IMG/VR virus record: IMGVR_UViG_3300021425_002479
Location: 1 to 42,243 of that record
DNA length: 42,243 nt
Reading direction: 5' to 3' (one strand)
DNA from: a virus
Below are positions 7,149 through 13,920 of the stretch, piece after piece; position 1 is the first letter of the stretch; every line of letters starts with the position of its first letter. The notes under the pieces were generated by a model. The model worked only from the letters and a program-made list of their open reading frames with translations, searched no databases and had not been told where the DNA came from. A program made the translations under genes and the position numbers.

Positions 7149-8018
7149 TTAGCCCTCATCCGAGGCCCCATCTGCCTCAGATTTATTATTAATTGTCTCT
7201 ATAGATTCAGTGGTATCTTTTTTAAAAGACCATAAACGTCTACGTTCTCCTTCGTAAATGAGTTCAATAACACCCTGTTCTACCGCCGCCCTCACAGCAT
7301 AGTTTACAGGCTCATTTACAGAAAACCCAGCCTCTGTTTCTACTAATTTAGTTCCTAAATCAAAGAACTTAAAAATATCCGCTCCGGATCTATAGCTTGC
7401 GATTGTTTTTTCGGTTGCTATACTCATTAGCACTTTTCCTGTGCTAACACTTACTAGCCTCATGACTACAGTAACAGTGTCCACTCGGTACTCTGTCTGT
7501 ACGCCTAAGCCTAAATACCTTGCTCCAGCACCGCCAACGGCTGTGTTGCTGTCATATCCAACAACTCCGCCTTCCAGTATCAAACCTGCAAATAGCATTG
7601 GTTTGAGAGGGGTTGGTCCTGAAGGTAATTCTTTTTCGTATACCTCTCTTGTTTGCCTTATTAATTGCCTTTCTTTAATTAAATTATCCATTCCAACACG
7701 TTCGACTACTTGAAACCATTGTCCTTGTCCAACGTCTTGTAGGGCCTTAATGACCCAAACTTCACTGCCTTGTGTTACCGCACTACTTAAACTTGCTACC
7801 ATGTCCGAAGGTTTACGTTGACCAGTTTTATCATTAAAGCCATAAACGGCTATAGTAATTTTTGGTCCGTCAACTGGTGGAACATCTTCCATACGTTTCT
7901 GTATTGGACTCTCTTGTAGAGTAGGAGATGTAGCAGTATCCTCAAGTATTTGTAAACTTGGGTTCATTGCACATCCACCCAACATAGCAAGTGTTGTTAA
8001 GATTGCTAGGATTCTCAA
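7149..8018 (-). CDS. csgG: CsgG-family outer-membrane secretion lipoprotein, 289 aa
   Basis: Pore of the curli (type VIII) secretion pathway; in E. coli CsgG forms a nonameric outer-membrane channel for unfolded curlin. A type II signal peptide with lipobox LGGC (Cys16) is present. The core matches CsgG: ITIAVYGFNDKTGQRKP near residue 55, the ALQDVGQGQWFQVVER block near 92-107, the transmembrane-hairpin region (about 140-200) and FDLGTKLVETEAGFSVNEP. The length is close to E. coli CsgG (277 aa), with a short extra acidic tail. It overlaps csgF by 4 bases and precedes the curlin gene by 6, as expected for one secretion unit. A phage carrying it is notable. Confidence 0.95.
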   Translation of the reverse strand: MRILAILTTLAMLGGCAMNPSLQILEDTATSPTLQESPIQKRMEDVPPVDGPKITIAVYGFNDKTGQRKPSDMVASLSSAVTQGSEVWVIKALQDVGQGQWFQVVERVGMDNLIKERQLIRQTREVYEKELPSGPTPLKPMLFAGLILEGGVVGYDSNTAVGGAGARYLGLGVQTEYRVDTVTVVMRLVSVSTGKVLMSIATEKTIASYRSGADIFKFFDLGTKLVETEAGFSVNEPVNYAVRAAVEQGVIELIYEGERRRLWSFKKDTTESIETINNKSEADGASDEG

Positions 8019-8485
8019 AAGTTAAACTCCCCCAATCCTGGAATAGTAATCTCTGTAACTGATCCATCTTCTCCAATAATTGTAAGTGTAATACTTCCTG
8101 TTACTGTATCTTTGATCCAACTTATTGTGTTGCCTTCAACTTCTGCTGTGCCGGCATTTGCACAAGTGTCGCCACAATCAGCAAACATGGCATCAACCAT
8201 TTGCTTACTAAGTGTTGCGTAAATTCTACTTTCTAAGTTTCTAATAAACTTATTGAGAACGCTATTTTCTAATTCACGTTCTATTCGCCTCGCCTCTGCT
8301 TCTGCTTCTTTACGAAGTTCTTGCTTGCGATTATGCTGTAACTGTTCTACACTTAAAACGTGTGTAGAGTAACCATTGCCATAATGAAATGCTGGATTTT
8401 TAAATTTCCATGTTAGTTCAGTAGCACCGACAGGTGAATAAACTAGTACTAGAGTTAGTGCTAGTATTTGAGTTAGTCTCTTCAT
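8015..8485 (-). CDS. csgF: CsgF-like curli assembly protein, 156 aa
   Basis: CsgF binds the outer face of the CsgG pore and attaches the curli nucleator to the surface. The sequence has a signal peptide ending GATE and the CsgF N-terminal signature ELTWKFKNPAFHYGNGY (E. coli CsgF: TWQFRNPNFGGNPNNG type). A charged helix (about 55-95) and a beta-rich C-terminus with one Cys pair follow. The true start is the ATG at 8485, which has ACGGAG upstream. A GTG 27 bases earlier is in frame but lacks a ribosome site. It is the first gene of the operon. Curli accessory CsgE is not seen here. Confidence 0.87.
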   Translation of the reverse strand: MKRLTQILALTLVLVYSPVGATELTWKFKNPAFHYGNGYSTHVLSVEQLQHNRKQELRKEAEAEARRIERELENSVLNKFIRNLESRIYATLSKQMVDAMFADCGDTCANAGTAEVEGNTISWIKDTVTGSITLTIIGEDGSVTEITIPGLGEFNF

Positions 8486-8537
8486 ATATATCTCCGTTAC
8501 GAACGCCCTCACGCTCTGTTCATCGAATTACCACTTG

Positions 8538-8544
8538 TATTTAG
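8538..8544 (-). promoter_or_regulatory. T4-type late promoter box for the curli-type operon
   Basis: CTAAATA on the minus strand, 52 bases upstream of the csgF start. It lies in the 133-base gap between csgF and the upstream gene, the most likely regulatory region for the whole locus. Confidence 0.5.
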
Positions 8545-8582
8545 TCATCTGCGTGACTAGAAACAATTACAATCTAATATAA

Positions 8583-8600
8583 TTGTTACAAATGTAACAA
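8583..8600. repeat. 18-bp perfect palindrome upstream of csgF
   Basis: TTGTTACA-AA-TGTAACAA, with 8-bp arms and a 2-bp centre. It lies 98-116 bases upstream of csgF and 18 bases after the end of the upstream gene. There is no U-tract, so it is not a normal terminator. Its size and symmetry fit a dimeric repressor operator; no regulator is identified. Confidence 0.4.
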
Positions 8601-8618
8601 GACGTTTGTGCGAAAATG

Positions 8619-9752
8619 TTATACTAGGGTGGCTTGCATACTCATGCCACGTTGTTGTCCATTTAGATACAGGGCACCGAGTTTGAATTTGTCTACAGCG
8701 TTTGATAAATCTTCAAAGTGTAGTGTGGTAATGTTATCACCACTTGCTTTCATAAGAAGCATACTTGTAAAGGCTTGCTTTGCTTTATAACTTGCAAATG
8801 CTACAGGAGCAATAGTTCTAGTTGTGTGATTTGGATATGAATTAGCAGCATCGTTTATTAAATTATCATCTGCATTAGGATATGCATACTGTAGTAAACG
8901 TTTGAATATTTGTTTTTGTTCTTCAATCATAAGTGGAGTAGGCTGTGTGCCTTCTTCAACTTTTAAGTATTGTGGATCACTTAATACATCTACAATGTTA
9001 GGTAATGTTTTTGCACTTTGACGTGTTGACTTAAACATACTTACACTCTTAGGACATTTTTTAGGATCTATTCTGCTTTGAGAACTTCTAACATAAGTGT
9101 CTAATGGATAGTCGTTCATTGCTGTCCAACGTCCGCCACCTTTGCCGCCTGCTGATGTTTTAACTTCAACAAGGTCATTGCCATATTTTAAATCATAACT
9201 TGCTTTAGGATCTGTGCCTGCTGTAACGTTTCTATGGAAACATGCAATAGCAAGTTCGCCCGGGCCTGCTTCACCTGCGTTTTTACCAATTAGTCCCGGA
9301 TCATTAATCATAGCCTTAAACATTGTTCTTGCTGTTTGGCTACCTTCGAACCAAGTATCCATTGATTGCGGTGTACCTGATTTATCAAATAACTTGTCTG
9401 GTTTGATGCAATTTGTTGTAGCGAACTCTTTTAAGAATGCAACCTTATCGTTAGTAGGAATTTCTAGCTCAATAATCATTTGTGCTAGTCTGTTAACAAA
9501 TTTTTCTGCGTCACTATCTGATTTAAAATACTTTGTTGAAACTCTAGTAATGCCGCCTTTACGTAGTATAGATTCTACTCTGTGTAATACACTAGTATCA
9601 TCTACACGCATAACTCTGTCAGCAACCTGTTGTTGTAGGTCTTTTACTTCTTTTTCGTCATAAGTATCTGAACCAACATTGACATTGGCCATTTTCTTAG
9701 CAGGTATTTCGTCACCTGGTGCTTCAACTAATTTAAAATCTTTATAACGCAT
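8619..9752 (-). CDS. Putative PD-(D/E)XK nuclease-fold protein with capsid-targeting-like N terminus, 377 aa
   Basis: No named family recognised. The middle has a plausible PD-(D/E)XK core: GPGELAIACF with E166, then YDLKYGNDLVEVKTS with D187/D193, E196 and K198, followed by a Gly-rich loop. The N-terminus MRYKDFKLVEAP resembles the T4 capsid-targeting leader (MKTYQEFIAEA), with LVE before Ala at residues 8-11 as a candidate prohead-protease site. It could be a packaged nuclease or DNA-protecting protein delivered with the genome. A late box lies 24 bases upstream, and the ATG has AGGGAA 9 nt upstream. Fold assignment is inference from motif spacing. Confidence 0.6.
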   Translation of the reverse strand: MRYKDFKLVEAPGDEIPAKKMANVNVGSDTYDEKEVKDLQQQVADRVMRVDDTSVLHRVESILRKGGITRVSTKYFKSDSDAEKFVNRLAQMIIELEIPTNDKVAFLKEFATTNCIKPDKLFDKSGTPQSMDTWFEGSQTARTMFKAMINDPGLIGKNAGEAGPGELAIACFHRNVTAGTDPKASYDLKYGNDLVEVKTSAGGKGGGRWTAMNDYPLDTYVRSSQSRIDPKKCPKSVSMFKSTRQSAKTLPNIVDVLSDPQYLKVEEGTQPTPLMIEEQKQIFKRLLQYAYPNADDNLINDAANSYPNHTTRTIAPVAFASYKAKQAFTSMLLMKASGDNITTLHFEDLSNAVDKFKLGALYLNGQQRGMSMQATLV

Positions 9753-9765
9753 TTATTGTTATTCC

Positions 9766-10473
9766 CTATATAGAATATTTATCTAATTTAGGGAACAACA
9801 TATCAGTACAGAACTTGTCTACATCTTCTTCTGCAAGTCCAAGTGTTTTCATTACGTTTGCTGTGTGGGGATTTTGTTGCTGGTTTTCACAATAATAGTT
9901 CTGTGCGGCTAGTGTCATATACTTGTCACCGTAGCCTTGAAACTGTGGTACTTCGTCAAACCATGCTTCTAAGTTTGCTAGTGCTAGATCAATAATTGCA
10001 ACAGCCTCTTCTTCTGTACGTACATTGCCTGCGGCAATCATACTATCTGTAAAAATGTTTTGAGCCCATTCAGGAAGTGTTCTTTGTTTAGTTGGTACAA
10101 AGTCTTTTACAGCATCTCTATAACCTTCTACCATTGGATGGTCATCGCCGCCACTACTTGCACTAAAGTCATGGAAGGCCCCAGTCATTTTATTTTTACC
10201 TGCAATAACATCAAAGCCGTATATTGGAGCATCGTTGTCTAGTGTTGGGAAACAACATACATGCATCATCCATAAGCCTTTAGACTCACGTGCATCTACA
10301 ACGTCTATGTGTGCTCTGCGTACATATTTGTTAGCCCATACACGATTGATCCAGCCATTGTCAGGCTGATTAAAATGCGACAGCCCTGGCTCTTCTATTT
10401 CGTCTGCATGTTTTTCAAATATTTCTAATATTTGATCCTGACACTCAATCAGTCTGTCCCATATAATGCTCAA
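9766..10473 (-). CDS. pcyX: Ferredoxin-dependent bilin reductase, PcyX-like, 235 aa
   Basis: Reduces biliverdin IX-alpha with ferredoxin electrons to a phycobilin; phage PcyX enzymes make phycoerythrobilin. The FDBR core is clear: RRAHIDVVDARESKGLWMMH, then APIYGFDVIAGKNKMTGAF and HDFSA, where the conserved catalytic Asp sits. The length of 235 aa fits PebS/PcyX rather than the larger PcyA. It lies directly downstream of, and overlaps by 29 bases, a heme oxygenase gene that supplies its substrate. The start must be the TTG at 10473: an in-frame stop lies just before it, no ATG occurs nearby, and GGAG sits 7 nt upstream. PcyX versus PebS cannot be settled without a tree. Confidence 0.88.
   Translation of the reverse strand: MSIIWDRLIECQDQILEIFEKHADEIEEPGLSHFNQPDNGWINRVWANKYVRRAHIDVVDARESKGLWMMHVCCFPTLDNDAPIYGFDVIAGKNKMTGAFHDFSASSGGDDHPMVEGYRDAVKDFVPTKQRTLPEWAQNIFTDSMIAAGNVRTEEEAVAIIDLALANLEAWFDEVPQFQGYGDKYMTLAAQNYYCENQQQNPHTANVMKTLGLAEEDVDKFCTDMLFPKLDKYSI
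9776..9782 (-). promoter_or_regulatory. T4-type late promoter box before 8619-9752
   Basis: GATAAATA-type box inside the last codons of the bilin reductase gene, 23 bases before the ATG at 9752. It leaves a leader carrying the AGGGAA ribosome site. Confidence 0.45.
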
Positions 10474-11011
10474 TGTCTAACTCCATTAGTTCTTTAAATA
10501 AATTTGTTGCAGAGTCAAAAACGTATTTTGCTTCTTCAGCCATATCGTCATTGATCTTTGCACGGACTTTGTCCTTGAGTACAGAAGTATCTTCATCAAA
10601 CTGATACATTCTAGCCTCGCCCGGTATACGTTTTTTAATCATTTGTCCGCCGCTAAGGTCACCCATGTGTAACACATATATGTGAGCCATTATTTTTGCT
10701 GGATCAGCCATTATTGTTTTCATATGACTAATGTACTCATTTGTACTTTCAACTATCGGCGGCGGTAGTTGATTATTCCATAATTCTAAGTAATCATCAT
10801 GGATTGCGTTCTTACGTCTTATTGCATATAGATCATCTAGTAAACCGTGTGTAGTTGCAACAGCTTCTAGTAAATCATATTTCTTATGTTGATTCCATAA
10901 GTATGTTGCGTAGAACTGTGGATTAATTTTTCCACTCATCAATACTTTAACAAACTCTTGTCTTTCTGCTTCTTTATGATGTTCCCATGTTAATTCTTTT
11001 AAATTTCCCAT
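10445..11011 (-). CDS. ho1: Heme oxygenase, HO1 family, 188 aa
   Basis: Opens heme to biliverdin IX-alpha, CO and iron in the cytoplasm. The proximal heme-ligand His is in LTWEHHKEAER near residue 11, and the distal-helix signature HMGDLSGGQMI is near residue 115. The length is typical of bacterial and phage HO1. The start chosen is the ATG at 11011, three bases after the clpS stop; an upstream in-frame TTG at 11029 would overlap clpS. The gene overlaps the downstream bilin reductase, so the two enzymes are translationally coupled and form a heme-to-phycobilin pathway. Iron or CO release from heme are alternative benefits to the phage. Confidence 0.92.
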   Translation of the reverse strand: MGNLKELTWEHHKEAERQEFVKVLMSGKINPQFYATYLWNQHKKYDLLEAVATTHGLLDDLYAIRRKNAIHDDYLELWNNQLPPPIVESTNEYISHMKTIMADPAKIMAHIYVLHMGDLSGGQMIKKRIPGEARMYQFDEDTSVLKDKVRAKINDDMAEEAKYVFDSATNLFKELMELDIEHYMGQTD

Positions 11012-11012
11012 A

Positions 11013-11315
11013 TTACTCGTTTTCTTCAACCCTTATTTGCAGGGGGAACCCCTGGTTTCTACTAAGTGTTGTTGCTTCAGCTGCTTTTACTTCTGCAATC
11101 TCATACGAGTAAACTCCTACAACACCACTTCCTTCTGTATGTATCGTCATTGTTATTTCTTCTGCTACAGCCTGGCTGTGTTTGAATACAGATATTAATA
11201 ATGACACGACCCATTCCATAGGCGTTGCGGCATCATTGAGAAATACTACCTTGTATTGACTAGGTTTCTTAATCTCTTGTTTGATTTTTTCATCTAATTG
11301 TACGTCTACCGACAT
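11013..11315 (-). CDS. clpS: ClpS-like ATP-dependent protease adaptor, 100 aa
   Basis: Adaptor that delivers N-degron substrates to host ClpAP. The ClpS core is plain: YKVVFLNDAATPMEWVV (N-degron pocket region with the ND and M), FKHSQAVAEEITMTIH and GVVGVYSYEIAEVKA. The length matches host ClpS. The Shine-Dalgarno GAGGAAAG lies 3 nt before the ATG, right behind the hsp20 terminator T-run. No ClpA is present in the window, so it would act on the host protease, perhaps redirecting it. It forms a unit with ho1 and the bilin reductase downstream. Confidence 0.92.
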   Translation of the reverse strand: MSVDVQLDEKIKQEIKKPSQYKVVFLNDAATPMEWVVSLLISVFKHSQAVAEEITMTIHTEGSGVVGVYSYEIAEVKAAEATTLSRNQGFPLQIRVEENE

Positions 11316-11326
11316 TTTCTTTCCTC

Positions 11327-11354
11327 AAAAAATGGGGGAGTAGTACACTCCCCC
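11327..11354 (-). terminator. Rho-independent terminator after hsp20
   Basis: Stem GGGGGAG/CTCCCCC (11334-11340 with 11348-11354), 7-base loop, then six Us on the minus transcript (11332-11327). It separates hsp20 from clpS. Confidence 0.85.
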
Positions 11355-11362
11355 TAGACTAG

Positions 11363-11827
11363 TTACTTCTCAGCAACTTCACCATCGATTGTAAAACCAT
11401 TATTGATTTTAATTTTCTTTGGTTGTAGTTCCTCAGGAACCTCACGCTTCAAATGAATGTTAAGCATACCTAGTTCAAGGCCTGCACTTTCAACATCAAC
11501 GTGATCTGCAAGTGTAAACTCCCTACGGAAGTTACGTCCGCCAATACCTTTGTGTAGGTAATTGACATCCTCGTCCCCTTTAGGTGCTGTTCCTTCAATC
11601 TTTAAGATATTTTTATCTTTCTCAATTGAAAGATTGTCCATACCAAAGCCAGCAACCGCTAATGAGATCATGTACTCATCTTCGTTTATCTGTGCAATGT
11701 TATATGGGGGATACCCTTGTCCTTTAGCAGAATTTTCGAATACTCTGTCCATTTCGTCGAACATTCTATCGAATCCTACAAAGTGTCTGTGAATTGAGGG
11801 TAAGTCTAAGGTTGATATTCTTGTCAT
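11363..11827 (-). CDS. hsp20: Small heat shock protein, Hsp20/IbpA family, 154 aa
   Basis: ATP-independent holdase chaperone. It has the IbpA-type N-terminal region with the GFDRMFDEMDRVFE and YPPYNI signatures, then the alpha-crystallin domain (about residues 40-130) with MISLAVAGF, RNFRREFTLAD and a GMLNIHLKREVPE strand. A C-terminal IxI-type motif is present (KKIKIN). Hsp20 is common in T4-like cyanophages, where it may help scaffold or virion assembly. The start has AGGAG 7 nt upstream and a TATAAATC box 24 bases upstream. A strong terminator follows. Confidence 0.95.
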   Translation of the reverse strand: MTRISTLDLPSIHRHFVGFDRMFDEMDRVFENSAKGQGYPPYNIAQINEDEYMISLAVAGFGMDNLSIEKDKNILKIEGTAPKGDEDVNYLHKGIGGRNFRREFTLADHVDVESAGLELGMLNIHLKREVPEELQPKKIKINNGFTIDGEVAEK

Positions 11828-11850
11828 AGTTTTCTCCTTTATTAAGCAAG

Positions 11851-11857
11851 ATTTATA
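11851..11857 (-). promoter_or_regulatory. Late-type promoter box before hsp20
   Basis: TATAAAT followed by C, seven of eight matches to TATAAATA, 23 bases upstream of the hsp20 ATG. A second box lies at 11921-11927. Confidence 0.4.
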
Positions 11858-11893
11858 TTAAAGAGTCCTTTCGGCACTCTACCTAAATGTATT

Positions 11894-11910
11894 GGGGGAA
11901 TCATTCCCCC
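11894..11910 (-). other. Hairpin between groES and hsp20, no U-tract
   Basis: GGGGGAA/TTCCCCC with a 3-base loop (11894-11900 with 11904-11910). On the minus transcript it is followed by AATACATTT, not a U-run, so it is a weak terminator at best. It begins 10 bases after a late box and could cap a late mRNA leader. Confidence 0.5.
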
Positions 11911-11920
11911 TCTACACGTT

Positions 11921-11927
11921 TATTTAT
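11921..11927 (-). promoter_or_regulatory. T4-type late promoter box overlapping the groES stop
   Basis: ATAAATA overlapping the groES TGA, continuing AACGTG. The same ATAAATAAACGTG string occurs in front of pstS. Confidence 0.5.
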
Positions 11928-12214
11928 CATTGTAAAACCGCTACTATGTCTTTTTCGACAATAGTTGTGTATTTTACATCTGATATTTCATATGATTCGC
12001 TGACGTTTGGGTTGACTAGTATTCTAGCACCAACTTCAACTTCAGGCACGATAAAGTTACCTTTATCATCATATTTACCAGGACCAACAGCCATAACTTC
12101 AGCTTCCATAATAGTATCGATCTGAGCTTTAGCAATAAAAATACCGCCTGCTGTTTGCTCCTCTGGTTCGTCTATCTTGATAATTATCTTATCAAGAATT
12201 GGTCTTAAGTTCAT
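11927..12214 (-). CDS. groES: GroES-like co-chaperonin, 95 aa
   Basis: Lid of the GroEL chaperonin; T4 gp31 plays this role in phage head folding. The sequence is a full-length Cpn10: MNLRPILDKIIIKIDEPEEQ, then a mobile loop containing AGGIFIAK (the GGI[FV][IL] GroEL-binding tripeptide), AVGPGKYDDKGNFIVPEVEVG and IVEKDIVAVL. The family's roof-loop and beta-barrel spacing are kept. It is driven by the best sigma70 promoter in the window (TTGACT, 17 bp, TATAAT), so early expression is likely. It probably replaces or modifies host GroES for capsid protein folding. Confidence 0.95.
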   Translation of the reverse strand: MNLRPILDKIIIKIDEPEEQTAGGIFIAKAQIDTIMEAEVMAVGPGKYDDKGNFIVPEVEVGARILVNPNVSESYEISDVKYTTIVEKDIVAVLQ

Positions 12215-12235
12215 AAGTTTTACCTATAAAATTAT

Positions 12236-12264
12236 ATTATATTACAATTTAAATTTAAAGTCAA
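12236..12264 (-). promoter_or_regulatory. Sigma70-type promoter for groES
   Basis: TTGACT at 12264-12259, 17-bp spacer, perfect TATAAT at 12241-12236. It lies within the end of the barrel gene. The CTTGACTT context is shared with the prs and pstS promoters. Confidence 0.7.
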
Positions 12265-12832
12265 GTATAAAGAATGCAATATCTTTTTCGAAACTATTGT
12301 TAAAATCAACTTCAAGATATGGTACAACAGTAAAATTATCACTTACTTTATACTCTACTCCTGTAAAGGTTTGTAGGTGACTGTAACCCTTGTCTTTAGA
12401 ATTGTAATTGTAATTCCATTGTGGCTCGAACGTAATAAACGGTTTGCCGCCTAAGACAGTAAAATTGCTTGGCTTTATACCAAACTGTGGGCGATAACGA
12501 AATACGTTATCTTTACTCTCTCTTACACGATGTTCAATACGATGATTGTACCAAAACGCACCCGATCGAAAGCCTTTCATTTGCGCTCTGAACCAATGTT
12601 CTTCACGCTCTCCTTTTTGTACATTTCTGTACTCTAACCTGTAAGGTGTTCCTGTAAAGTCCTTCCTTAAGATTACATGCGAAACATCTAAGTCGATGTT
12701 TTCTCTTATGCCCAATGTGAATCCGCTATCTGAGTGTTTAACAAAGGTGTTGGTTTCAACATGGTCAAAGTCTTTTGCATATGCACTCGTTGCAAATAGT
12801 GCAACGAATCCTGCAATGATTAAATTCCTCAT
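12242..12832 (-). CDS. Outer-membrane beta-barrel protein, 196 aa
   Basis: A signal peptide ends TSAYA. The rest is alternating aromatic/polar beta strands (FTLGIRENIDLDV, YRLEYRNVQKGEREEHWF, FWYNHRIEHRVR, FITFEPQWNYNYNS) ending DFKFKL, as in small 8-10 strand outer-membrane barrels. The true start is the ATG at 12832 (GGAG upstream), not an upstream in-frame ATG that overlaps the transporter gene and would spoil the signal peptide. It follows a DUF401-like inner-membrane protein, so the pair might move a solute across both membranes. A superinfection block or surface change is the alternative. Family not named. Confidence 0.75.
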   Translation of the reverse strand: MRNLIIAGFVALFATSAYAKDFDHVETNTFVKHSDSGFTLGIRENIDLDVSHVILRKDFTGTPYRLEYRNVQKGEREEHWFRAQMKGFRSGAFWYNHRIEHRVRESKDNVFRYRPQFGIKPSNFTVLGGKPFITFEPQWNYNYNSKDKGYSHLQTFTGVEYKVSDNFTVVPYLEVDFNNSFEKDIAFFILDFKFKL

Positions 12833-12855
12833 TTTATTAGTCTCCAATTTTATTT

Positions 12856-13911
12856 TTATAGTACTAGTGTTGCGCCTCCTGCGCCCACTAGCAATAGCAT
12901 CCATATTCCTAAAGCGTTAGCATACTTTCTCCACGGTGTATCAAAATACATCTTACCAATCGCCATACATTTATGCATAGGTGATACTAAGTATCCTGCA
13001 TAATCTAAAGCAAAGAACCATACAAAGTATTCAACTCCGTATACTAATGATAAGATTGTTGTGATAGCCGCAAATCTACTGCTTGATCCAAACGCAAAAG
13101 CGGAACCAAATGCAATAGCACTAAGGGTAATAAACCCTTGGGTAGTATTAATATCAAACGCTGAGTTTTCTAAGTATGCTTTAACAACGTCAGTGTATTC
13201 TCTTGCAAAGTTAGCCATTATAATAATAACAGCGACCCAAGCTATCAACCTAAAGTCAACATAGCTCATTAACTTTTTGTAATCCCATGTCATAGTTAAA
13301 ACCATGTAATAGAATAACAAACCGCCAAACACTAACCAAGGGTCTAAGCCCGCTACTGGTTTAAGTGCTAGTGCGATAGCAAATAAGAAAGGTACTACAT
13401 TTCTTAAAACGTTAGAAACTTTAAAATGAGTTTTTTGAATATTAAGTTCAATATCATCTTCTTTGACAAAGAACATTATATACGCAAATACTAATCCTAA
13501 AGATACAATTAACAGTGGCAGTAGTGAATATACTACAGCACCGTATGTAATACTAAATGCAGCCATTGGTATGAGAATTGTTTTCTCAAGTGGTGACCAC
13601 ACATAGTAGTGGTGTGTTGACAAGTAGTCAATGATGCCAAATTTTTCTCGTCCTTTTGTTCCTTTCGGAGGAGCGATAGTATCTAACATACCAGCTGATA
13701 TTGTAACACGACCAGATACTGGGAGAATACCTGTAAACGCACTCATTAATCCAACAATCACACGTTTAGATTTAAACACTTTTTGAATGTAAGCATAAGC
13801 ACCTGCAAACAAATTATGTTCTTTAATCAAACCTGCGATCATCATAATAAACGCAATAAACAGTAGGTATTCTTGCCCCTTGTACAGCAAGTTTAAATTT
13901 TCCAAGGTCAT
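12856..13911 (-). CDS. Polytopic inner-membrane protein, DUF401/gluconate-permease-like, 351 aa
   Basis: About nine to ten hydrophobic helices run through the whole length. The segment LMSAFTGILPVSGRVTISAG near residue 55-75 resembles the re-entrant hairpin of the DUF401 / ion-transporter superfamily. A second, similar small-residue stretch (ITLSAIAFGSAFAFGSSSRFA) lies near residue 270-290, giving the inverted-repeat layout of such carriers. The substrate is unknown; an organic acid is a guess from the family. Its ATG has TAGGAG upstream. It lies between guaC and a barrel protein in one run. A phage transporter other than phosphate uptake is uncommon. Confidence 0.72.
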   Translation of the reverse strand: MTLENLNLLYKGQEYLLFIAFIMMIAGLIKEHNLFAGAYAYIQKVFKSKRVIVGLMSAFTGILPVSGRVTISAGMLDTIAPPKGTKGREKFGIIDYLSTHHYYVWSPLEKTILIPMAAFSITYGAVVYSLLPLLIVSLGLVFAYIMFFVKEDDIELNIQKTHFKVSNVLRNVVPFLFAIALALKPVAGLDPWLVFGGLLFYYMVLTMTWDYKKLMSYVDFRLIAWVAVIIIMANFAREYTDVVKAYLENSAFDINTTQGFITLSAIAFGSAFAFGSSSRFAAITTILSLVYGVEYFVWFFALDYAGYLVSPMHKCMAIGKMYFDTPWRKYANALGIWMLLLVGAGGATLVL

Positions 13912-13920
13912 TTTTATCTC

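Noticed and set aside
8486-8512. Upstream GTG as the csgF start
   Set aside because: No ribosome site, and it would put nine polar residues before the signal peptide; the ATG at 8485 has ACGGAG.
8506-8520. Shared CCCTCACGCTCT string at 8506 and 32329, and TGAGGGCGT at csgF and 4250
   Set aside because: Short matches, one inside an unrelated coding region; no common position or structure, so probably chance.
9214-9663. Plus-strand 149-codon open frame
   Set aside because: Antisense to the PD-(D/E)XK-like gene, with no start signal and Ser/Ile-rich shadow composition.
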